The position numbers and the translations under genes are program-made. Shown here one piece after another: positions 55,503 through 64,000 of a stretch of 64,000 nt of DNA. The notes beneath the pieces were generated by a model. That model saw nothing but the letters and a program-made list of their open reading frames with translations. It searched no databases and was not told the origin of the DNA. Within the stretch, counting starts at the first letter, position 1, and each line of letters starts with the position of its first letter. Source of the DNA: Amoebophrya sp. A120 (taxonomy: Eukaryota; Sar; Dinophyceae; Syndiniales; Amoebophryaceae); NCBI GenBank assembly GCA_905178155.1, contig CAJINV010000001.1, positions 2,011,904-2,075,903 of the forward strand, written 5' to 3'.

Positions 55503-56120
55503 TCAGCCGACGCCGCGCCTGTTCATGTAGAGCTCCCGCATGTCGTCCAGGCATCGCATCAATTCCTGCTGCAGGATCTTCGCACTATATCCCTGCTGTG
55601 TGAGCATGCAGATGGTGCCAAGCAGTGCGGTCTTTGGGAATATGGTGCTGGAGAGCTTCAGGCGGGCAAGATGGCCCCGAACAACACCGCGCTGCCGTTT
55701 CTGCATCCCGGCACTGTAGGCGGACGCAAAGGGTTTGCCGGTCAGCGTCGCCTCCGTGTTGATCGTAGTGCCCAGAATGTGGACAAGCAAGCCACAGACC
55801 TTCAGCGGGGTCGAAGTATCCAGAACAAGCCGGCAACCCGGGTAAAAATGTTCGACCATCGTATCGGCTGCGCTCCCCGCCGCTTTGATGGCAAACTTGT
55901 CGTCCGCAAATCTCCGAGCCGTGAGCAGCCTATTGCCGGACTGAAAGGCAGTTTCGGTAGCCAACGCGAAGCCGTTCGAGAGGGGCGTCCCGAACTGTGA
56001 GCCCATCGGGCAGCCGAAGGCTTGGCGGTAAACGCGCCCCAGGGCACGCACATAGGAGTACGCGACATCGTGCCGCGCGACAGTCAGGAGGTCATCGAGG
56101 TGGATGTAGTTCCAGTGCAT
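55503..56120 (-). mobile_element. Reverse-transcriptase-like fragment
   Basis: A 205-codon frame carries two consecutive RT signatures. The first is GCPMGSQFGTPLSNGFAL, matching the (G)xPMGSxxSPxLxN block. The second is RRFADDKFAI, the (Y/F)xDD catalytic box. A later segment (LDTSTPLKVCGLLVHILG) suits the block downstream of the catalytic box. The N-terminal fingers and any endonuclease, RNase H or integrase domain are missing, so it is a 5'-truncated remnant or one exon of a longer element. The pattern is closer to Penelope-like/telomerase-type or group-II-type polymerases than to LTR elements, but assignment needs a tree. Codon use looks richer in GC than the flanks, which fits a recent insertion. 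Confidence 0.7.
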
Positions 56121-57306
56121 TTCATTTGGCCTGATTCTCGTGTAGGTGACCGAACGAAGGCGGCGCTGTAGTCTTTTGCCCTTAGCAACAAAATGCTTCT
56201 AAGTATTCGTCTGGGTCGCGCCAGCTTTTCTTCTGCTTTCTTATTTAACACAGAATTAAGTAGATACTAACTCTTGTTTACAACTATTGGACAGAACCAG
56301 ACTCTTCATCTTTAATTGATGCTCTTGCTGCTCCGAAAGGGAAGTCAATCACAATGAGTAGAGTCGATTGCTAGACTTTGGCCTTGGTCTACAACAGAGC
56401 TACGTACATATTCATAGGCCATATCCTCAAGAAGAGCGAATGCTAGATACCACAACTTTACAACTGTCGACAACTTGTGGGTGAACTTGAACCAACGATG
56501 CGAAGAAGGGGCGCGATCGTCAACATCGTTTTCGTTTATTATTCACCCTGTAAATCAGAACGTGAAGACTTTAGGAAATCATCGGCACGAAGGATGTCCC
56601 GATAATGATATAATGCGTTGCTAGGTGGCTCCACCTCTAGGCCCCGGGAAATCATCGTGATAGTGTGTACGAAAAGAAAAAAGAATACTAAAATCAGAAT
56701 GAAAAAAAGATTGAAAAGAATGTGCCAACGTCGAGTCCTGCCTGTACAGACACCCAACAATCATGCGCTCCCGCCGGCAATGGATGCCGATCCTCAATAC
56801 GCAGCTTTTTGATGATCATGATGAAGATGCCTTCACCTCTGCGAAAATTTGCTTTGCAACAAGAGCAACACTCCTGTCATTGATATTTCATTTTCATATA
56901 TGAATATGAGTAGTATTTTCTTTTTGTTCGGAGCTTGAGTATGTTAGTTCCTTTATCGTCAAAAAAAATCATCGACGTTGGAAAAATAAAAAAGACACAG
57001 TAAACAAGCTTTTTAAAAAACTTATTTATCAGAACGTGCATTCAAAAAGGCAGATACGAAAGAGATGAACAGGTAATTACTAGAGAGACGAATAGATACG
57101 CGTGAAAATCTCGATCTCTAGAAGTTCAACTGACCTGGTATCTCGTCTTGTTGTACGATGTGGCTGCACGCGCTAGAACGTAGAAATCAGGTTGGGAGCG
57201 CGAATCTGCGCGATCCTGCACTCATTCAAATCGGTTTTCTTCACACTGTGTTGTCGTTATGTTAAACATGACGCCAGCCCAGTATGAGGAGGCCTCTCCT
57301 CCAGAG
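56121..57306. other. Intergenic stretch, nothing recognised
   Basis: AT-rich sequence lies between the reverse-transcriptase fragment and the stop codon of locus B. No motif or repeat was identified. Confidence 0.45.
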
Positions 57307-60300
57307 TCAGCACGGCCAATGATTGGCGATCCAAGAACTTAATTGAAACCCTTGCTCTCCCGCCGGAGCCGGAGTATCTGATGCGCTGCTCTCATCTGCA
57401 CTCGTTCCAACTAGCCTGGTCCTGATCGCCTCAACAGCAGCTTTTGCAAAAATTCCAAACCTGTCCTGAACGTAGATATGAGAGTGCATAACTCACCCTT
57501 TCCTGCATTTGTAGGGCATGAACACAACCTCAAGCGTCAGCAAGAATGCATGATAATTTTGCACATGCACAGGACTGTAGAAGTGCTTCTATTGTGACTG
57601 CCACAACTTGTCACGCACACAATGCCAAGACGAAGACGAGGACAGGGCTATGGCAAGGGGTTTTACATCATTTACTTTTACACTTAGACTAGAGATACAT
57701 TTCAATTTCTTTGGTTTTGGATTTGGTCGTTTGTATTTGCATGACAAATGAGGGGGCACTACTTGTGCACTCTCATAGTAGTTGACGATCGGCGCGACGC
57801 CATCCGTGAACTTCACGTGCTGTTTGACAAGACCGGTGACTGAATCCAAAATCGTGTTTTCCACATAATCGAGCTTGAAGAAGCCCCAGACCAACGCGGG
57901 GAGGACCCCGGCCAAAAATGTCGGAATGGGGGTCTGCCGAACACCTGGAACCAGCAGAACAGCGGCGACCAACAAGCGAGATATTCCATGGCTGGCAGCA
58001 GATACCAGGGCAGCATACAGCCCTTGGGTGAGGAAGCTTCGTAGCTGCTCCAAAATCTTCTTACCCAAATTTTTCAAGAAGGCGACGGCTTTGTCGCGTG
58101 CGCCCATCACATGGTCCCGAATCTCGCTAACGATTGCCGATTCCATTTGAAACACCTACCCCTCCCAACGCCCGCTTGATGATGCCGATACTACCTGAAA
58201 AAATCGTCATCAGGCACACAGCAAGACCAGTGCGCCACTCGCCAGGCCTGGAAAACAGCTGGCTGGCGCCAAGGCGTCGGCCCGCTCGATTGATCGTCAC
58301 GGGCGCAGCCCTGTTGTCCAGCCATTGAAACTGGTGCGGCAATCTTGGTGAGCCCGAAGATGTGGTTTGATGGTGATGATTTGGAGGCAGTGTGGTCCGG
58401 GATCGCAAACGTGAAGCTAATCCCCCCTTCCGGCGCAAGGAAGATCCGCGCGCCCAGTTCAAGTACGCAGCCAATCAACTAGAACTAGAGTGCGCCTGTT
58501 TGCGTCTAGCCCTAGCGCTGACAGCGCTATGGAAATGCTGCTAACTACGAAATGAACAAACCAAACGAGCCCGTCTGACTTTTACTAAAAAGAGCAGAAT
58601 GTATCTGCGCCACGGGCCGCCGCACACCATCCCCATGATCGAGAAGGTAAAACTAAAAGGAAAGGTATAAGGCACAGCAACAGCCTACTTGCCAGTTGCA
58701 CTTGTGGGCTCGGCGAGAGCTTTCGCGTTGTTCAGCATACGCCTTCGGTGCACAGTATTCTAATTCTACGCAAAACACCGACAACCTACCAGCGGGGAAG
58801 TTGATAGGGTTAGGCGCTTTTTTTTTTTGTGCGTAAGATCCCCTTTTCTCGACCGATGTTTCAAATAATTTGTCCGCCTTCTCAAAAACGGGCAACGTGG
58901 TGCCTTCGTCTTGTGGTCCTGCCGAGTGTGGAGTTTTGGCAGCAGACTCCTTCAGTTTGGAGGACTCTGGGGCAGATTGGCCTTCCTCCGCAACAGATAC
59001 GTCTTTCTCGCCGGTAGTTGAGGGCTTCGCTGAAGAAGATGAAGAAGTAGTTGGAGAATCGCTTTGCAGATAAGTAGAACTCGACTCCCCCGGGTCGCTC
59101 TCGTCGTCGCTCAGAACTTCATCTTCCGCTTGTGGCAACGCGGACGGAGGGGGCTCGCTTGGTTCCAATTTCTCCTGGTTTGTTTCCCGGCGTTTTTCTT
59201 CTTCTTTTTCATGCTTCTGACACTTTTTCGCCGCCAGCTTCAATTCGTTTCCAGCAGGGCGGTTGCGATTGGCACCGGCCTCGTCTTCACTAAGTGCCGA
59301 TGCTTCCCCGCGTCCGGCCGTCATCGTCGAGCCAGTAGGAGAGTCCTCCATCTTGTCTGTCACGGGCAGTTTCGCTTCATCACCGGAAGTAGCTTGAAGG
59401 TAATTTACTAAACCTCGTTGCGTCCTCGTATGATCACCTTCTACTTCCGCTCCTTCTAAAATTTCGCTCAAGTGAACTGTGGACGAGTCGCCATTTGCTG
59501 CTGTTTCTTGGTCATCAACACCGAGAAAAGCTTTAATGGCGTCGCGGAGGAGTTTTTGCAGAACCGGAAGATGACCGCTCGTAGAAGCAGCTTGTCCTTC
59601 GTTCCCGGAAGCAAGTTGCTCATCTGCAGGTGCAACTACAGGAGAAGTCTCTTCCTCAACAGTTGAGCTGCCGTTGAACAGCGATTCGAGCATTTGCATG
59701 AAGTTGGAACTTGTTTCCGCTTCTTATGCATTGCAAACATGTTGTATGGGTCTGGAAGGATGCAAACCTGTGATGCGGACGCTCAACAAGCAGACGATAA
59801 ACAACATCTGTGTTGCATAGTCAGCAAAAGATTTCCAATTTTTGTCTCGAGGAGCTGGCATTTCTGCTTGTCTTCATGCAGACAGGATAGGCATGGAGGA
59901 GTCACCGCAAAGGCTGTGGTCATGATACTCCATGTTGCATTCCAGACGACCACCTTTCTGCAGAGGCAAAAAATGCATGTCAAATCAACGTCTGCTTACT
60001 TCCAGACCCAAAAAAGATATTTGCAAGACCTACTCCATCAGTATTTTCAGGATGATCTTCTTTTCCCAGGAGAACTCCTTGCATCTTGGCGCGGAGGCCC
60101 GGCATCGCTAGACCAAGAAATACTCCACCTCCAGGTATTTCGTCCAGCACAAGCGCTGCAGCTGCAAGGATATTCTGTGTAAACTACACTTCAGGGCAAC
60201 ACGGTGAGTTGGAGTTAAATCAAGCGTGAGGGTGAGTATTTGTATCTATGAGCATTGCGCTTCTCGGAGTCCAAGATCTACTAAGTTCCGAACTCACTGA

Positions 60301-63300
60301 CTTTATGATTGTCAGCGAATTGGAACAATTTCGATTGCAAAGGGTGACATGACGGCTCTAGTTGTGGGCTACATGCAAATACAATGACGCCGGTGGGTTA
60401 CGACACATACACAATTCGCGGATGTCATGTCAGTGAGAGTAAATTACTAAGCCCGCCCGGGCAGCGCGAGCCCCCATTACGCATTGGGGGTCGCCGCCCG
60501 GGGTAGGGTGGCGCCGCCCCAAGAACTTGCTTCAGCCAAAGGGCCGCGGCACCGCAGCCCATTGGCCCCCGTCCCGCTGTGTTTCCGGGGTTTCGGCATG
60601 CGCGTGCCCCGTTTCAGCGCCATCAGAAACGGCAGCTGGGGTTGGTCCGGGAGCGGGACCCGGGATCGGCGATCCGCGGGATTACTCCAGGGACAACAAA
60701 AATCGGCTCGGACACTGAGCAACAACAGCGTCGAGCAATCGGATCGGGCTTCGCAAACGCGGAGCCGCGTCTTCGACATCATACTTAGTAGACTTACGAG
60801 GAAGAATTATTTCTACGATTGAGTACCAGTCTCAGTTTCTTCGATTGACAACTTAGTTGTCAAGCAAACGAGAAACTCTAAGAACTGGCATCACCCGTTC
60901 AAAAAAATTGAAAATATAAAAAAAAACAAGTCCCGCCACCTATAATTCACCGTCACTCACAGTCCTCGACAACACGGATGACTGAGACCCTTTATTTGAC
61001 GGCATTAGATTGATGCAGATGGAGATGATCATACGTAATGAAAAAATTGAGGAAACTCGTTCACCCGCGCGCGAGGAAGCGCTTTCTCCTCGACACGTGT
61101 GAGGGCATCCAGTGGGCGTGCACCCTGACAAGCCCAGAATATACTTACATAGGAAACAATGGAGAGCACCAAACCCCCGAGCATGGACGCCACATTACTT
61201 ACAAAGTCTTGAGCCATGCTCGCAACCCTCTTCGCCACACTGTCTGCCGGCATATGCACTGGCACTCCAAAAGCATCATCTAAATAGTACTCAGCGAGAG
61301 CATGCAAGGATAGATGAATGCAAATGCATACTGATTGAGAACAGCTGCCTCCACCCAGCATTTGGACCACAAAAAAAATCAAAAAAAGAAAAAGTATGAA
61401 TATTCGACCCGAGTTCGGGTCTTCTACAGCTACAGGCCCGCACCCAGAGGTGGGAACGGGAGCGAAAGACATTCCCAAAGCGAAACAAAATCAGTCCACC
61501 GCGACGGTGGTCACGAGAGCAGTGCGCACTTATCTACTCCGCAGCGCTGGAGGAGCTTGCCCCTGTGGCGATGCCTTTTTTTGCCTCGCCTCTTCATCTC
61601 TAGTCTTTTCGGTGCGTCCTTCTGAATGGAAATAGACGAAAGCCCTAATCTTCAGTCGTCGTCTTGATTTGACGACCAAGGCACATCAGAAAAAATAAAT
61701 GTCTACTTGTACTTGTACAGCCAGAATTATGTCAAGAGTGCAATATAGTTTTGATGCCTTTGCAGTTGGTAAAGCACGTGCTTAAGGAACTTCGGCGACT
61801 TTTGCAGGAGCGCAATAAGTCCAACTGCTGCTACTTTGACCCATTTTATCACGTTGTCCACAATAAATGAGGGCGCCGTCGCACTGCCGTCTTCACCACC
61901 TTCTTGATGATTCAGACGCTGCAGTTCTTTAGTCTGTACCATCGACATTGCGGGGGGACGCGCACTGGTGCCTGGTGAGTCCTGTCGTGGTAGTAAGAAA
62001 TAGGCACCACGGCGGCTGCTGTCATAGTCATTTCGGGAGTTCCTCGTCCAATCGACGAGGTGGAACCCAGGCACGTTTTGTTGTTGTTCGCTCGTTTCCA
62101 GAACGCTGCCACCATTTTGATCTGCCGTCCTCGCTCCTGTCAAGAAGTTGTTGGCTTTGAATATCACAGAAGAACCTGAAATACTTGGGCACGTATCAAT
62201 TTGAATTTCATCTCACCTTCGCCTCTTTTAATGAGGAGAGGCAGAGCGAGTAGAGCAAGTCATTCAATTTCAAGTTCTAAGTTTAAGTGGTGAATATATA
62301 GAAGACTAATCAAACAAAATCGACTATATAGAAGACAAGGTACGACTAATCAAACAAAAGCCCTGTGCACGAATTGCCCTGATAAGCTGCCTGCTGGATC
62401 TGAAAGTAAAAGCGCCTGAGCAACTGCTACCGAACTAGCAGCACTCGTCGAAGTAGTCTTCTTTTGTCTCTTTCGCTGGCCCCTACCCAGGCCAGTCTGT
62501 TCTCAAAGAGAGACGGGCAAAATTACAGACCAAATGCGCAAGAGAAAAGAACAAGAAGCGTGGGGACAGATGCTACATATACAAACATAGTTATAGACAT
62601 GGAGACGTGATCATGACATCGGGTCGGCGCGTCAACATGATCTGCAGCACTGTGACTTCATCTTCCACTTCACCAGCTGATTGTGCGTGCGTAGAAAGAT
62701 GAAAATCAAAATCCAATAAAGGCTAGCGAACTCATCATGACGCGTCTAGCTCTTACCTGGGGTATCGCTGTGTTCGTCTTGCTGTTCCTGTTGCTTCTCT
62801 ACTTTTGCATGTTTCTGCTTTACCTCTTCTGTTAGGCCTGTGACAAAAGTCTCTTCTTCTGTAGTAGTAGTTTGTGTTTCGCCGTTCGATGTCCCGCTGT
62901 CGCCTTCGGGTTTGGCTTCCCCGGGCTGCCTGGCTTTGTCCTCGTTGTCAACAAACAATCTTAAGTATGCGCGATCGTTATTTAGCTCTTCCAGCGGCTT
63001 CGTCATCAGCTTTTCTTTGACCGTTGCAGTGATTTTCGCAAGCGGATTAGCCATGGCTGCAAAATTGCTCATGAGACCGTGAGTCCCCATGATAAATTGC
63101 TTCATTGCATTATGGTAAAAGACGCGACGGCGGGCATCCGCGAAGAGATCTTGGACCACGGTCGGAATGATTTCCTTAAACACTTTCGCGCATTGGTTTT
63201 CGACTTTCCTTTGGATTTCCTTGTTCGCCCCCACAGTGAGCAAAACTGTTTTGAGAACCGCAGGAAGCACGACCGCTACGCCTTCTCCCGTCAACACTTC

Positions 63301-64000
63301 AATGTTGAACGCGGCGAAGACCAAATCCCCGACGAGATGCACAATCCAAAAAAGAAAAGTGGGGTAGAACAGCATCGAGAACAACTTAACCATTCCATCT
63401 GTGATCTTGTCTATGATCGTGTTGATGCTGAACTTGAAGGTGGTCCGCATATGGACGATAAACAATCATGCACGACCGACCAACCGCCCCAGATGTCACT
63501 ACGCCTTGGTCTTTTCGCCAATCATGACCACACACTTGCACAGGCTACACAAGCAGATGCTAAAACTAGTGTCTCTCCTGGAGCTCCTGGTGCAGCAGGA
63601 GCTAAATGCGGACGCTTTTTGTGCCTGCAGGGGCACACATCTGAACGACCCGGAGATTTTTGCCGAGATGGCTCAGGTTTATTGAGTTCATCGATCGGCA
63701 TCGGTAGTATTTTTGCTCCAAGAACGAGCCCGAGAGCAGGCTGCGCGACATCAACTTCAACATCTACGTTTCCCACGACAATGATTCTTCAAATCAATCT
63801 CAAAGTCCTACTTTATACTCGTGACGAGCAGAAGGATAGCCGCCGGTCTTGCTGCGAGACTCTTAAAAATGTAAATGACGAAAGACCAGGAGGCAGAGCG
63901 AGGCGGGGCGAAATTGGTTCTTGCGGTTTTGGTCGGTCAGTTGCATAAACCATTTTTTGCTTGAAATCGCGCATAACGTTGAAGCCGCTGCGTATAACTA
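57307..64000 (-). CDS. Locus B: large membrane/coiled-coil protein, paralog of locus A, 5' end beyond the window
   Basis: The first visible piece (64000 to about 63951) reads IRSGFNVMRDFKQKM, matching IRSGTNVLRDLKS of locus A. The next exon (63446-62753) has FSMLFYPTFLFWIVHLVGDL, LPAVLKTVLLTVGANKEI and IIPTVVQDLFADARRR. 62166-61769: FHLVDWTRNSRND and VKVAAVGLIALLQKSPKFLK. 61289-61149: KRVASMAQDFVSNVASMLGG. 60174-60030: NILAAAALVLDEIPGG. 59723-58795: polar coil with KKCQKHEKEEEKRRE. About 58158-57782: GISRLLVAAVLLVPGVRQTP and FLAGVLPALVWGFF. The last exon (57471-57307) is RFGIFAKAAVEAIRTRL and a polar end. Exon order is colinear with locus A; the long soluble tail of A is absent. Two introns are GT-AG (for example 60175-61148); four others are introner-like. 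The join between 58795 and 58158 is not resolved. The hydrophobic pairs suggest a membrane protein; the function is unknown. Confidence 0.7.
57476..57777. mobile_element. Introner, family 9, in locus B
   Basis: This 302-bp element has ends ATATGAGAGTGCATAACTCA and ACTTGTGCACTCTCATA. The target duplication GTAG lies at 57472-57475 and 57778-57781. Excision gives PIVNY-VQDRFGIF in frame. Confidence 0.9.
59724..60029. mobile_element. Introner, family 2, in locus B
   Basis: The ends are TATGCATTGCAAACATGTTG then GGGTCTGGAAG, and CTTCCAGACCCAAAAAAGAT then ATTTGCAAG. The target duplication is short. It joins ENTDGE-AETSSN in frame. Locus A has no intron at this place. Confidence 0.85.
60426..60800. 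other. GC-rich island inside a locus B intron
   Basis: The 974-bp GT-AG intron 60175-61148 contains a block of strikingly high GC, with small stems such as CCCCCATTACGCATTGGGGG. A plus-strand frame of 112 codons crosses it but has no motif. The base composition differs from all surrounding intron sequence. It is not similar by eye to the GC-rich module of the array. Confidence 0.5.
61290..61768. mobile_element. Degenerate introner, probably family 1, in locus B
   Basis: The right end (TTTTGATGCCTTTGCAGTTG) resembles the family 1 end. The left end (AGAGCATGCAAGGATAG) is weak. GTA flanks both sides, and the join HVLY-YLDDAFG is in frame. Locus A is uninterrupted at the equivalent NLFAGIAA. Confidence 0.6.
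63447..63950. mobile_element. Introner, family 10 (~500 bp), in locus B
   Basis: AATCATGCACGACCGACCAA then CCGC at one end pairs with GCGGTTTTGGTCGGTCAGTT then GCAT at the other. The exon join KQKM-RTTFKFS aligns with STLLRTFKNS of locus A, which has no intron there. Boundaries are uncertain by several bases. Confidence 0.7.

Noticed and set aside
60477-60822. Pair of opposed ~100-112-codon frames in the GC-rich island
   Set aside because: High GC removes stops on both strands. No motif is present, and they lie inside a spliced intron.

Overview
The window looks like nuclear DNA of a eukaryote, most likely a dinoflagellate-type alveolate. The best fit is a Syndiniales parasite of the Amoebophrya kind. 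Housekeeping genes of clear eukaryotic type are present (PRPF6/Prp6 splicing factor, KDEL receptor, ATAD3 AAA ATPase). Ordinary GT-AG introns coexist with many short intron-like elements that have terminal inverted repeats (TIRs) and target-site duplications (TSDs) and sit inside exons. Such introner elements are known from Amoebophrya. The species call is inference. No tRNA, rRNA, CRISPR array or dinoflagellate spliced-leader core was recognised. Every gene I can support is on the minus strand, so the window reads as one unidirectional gene block.

Layout by coordinate. 1-1636: 5' part of a PRPF6 gene running off the left edge. 2846-5988: ankyrin-repeat protein with one introner. 6823-7278: small protein with a mitochondrial-like N-terminus and one membrane segment. 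8808-9870: KDEL receptor in three exons. 12244-15144: long low-complexity membrane protein. 15145-18890: no gene, several short tandem repeats. 18891-25844: exons of a peptidase-S74-like (chaperone of endosialidase) domain followed directly by the exons of ATAD3, possibly one fused gene. 27791-38465, 48241-53622 and 57307-64000: three large intron-rich loci, called here A, C and B, for membrane/coiled-coil proteins of unknown function. A and B are clear paralogs in the same exon order. 55503-56120: reverse-transcriptase-like fragment.

Between loci C and A (about 38.4-48.2 kb) lies a giant palindromic array. A roughly 2.8 kb unit is present forward, inverted and forward again, followed by a partial fourth copy. 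The unit is built of smaller self-complementary repeats (GTGAGATCTCAC, CTTCWGAAG and GAGTGAAAATTCACT types) around a GC-rich module of about 770 bp. Its outer ends resemble the TIR of one introner family, so the whole array may be an oversized introner, and loci C and A may then be two halves of one gene. A second oversized introner (about 2 kb, 32.1-34.1 kb) in locus A carries a ladder of perfect hairpins.

At least twenty introner insertions in about ten TIR families can be read. In most of the clean cases, removing the element plus one TSD copy restores the reading frame exactly, usually without GT-AG borders. Paralogs A and B differ at almost every introner site, which shows that these insertions are recent relative to the duplication.
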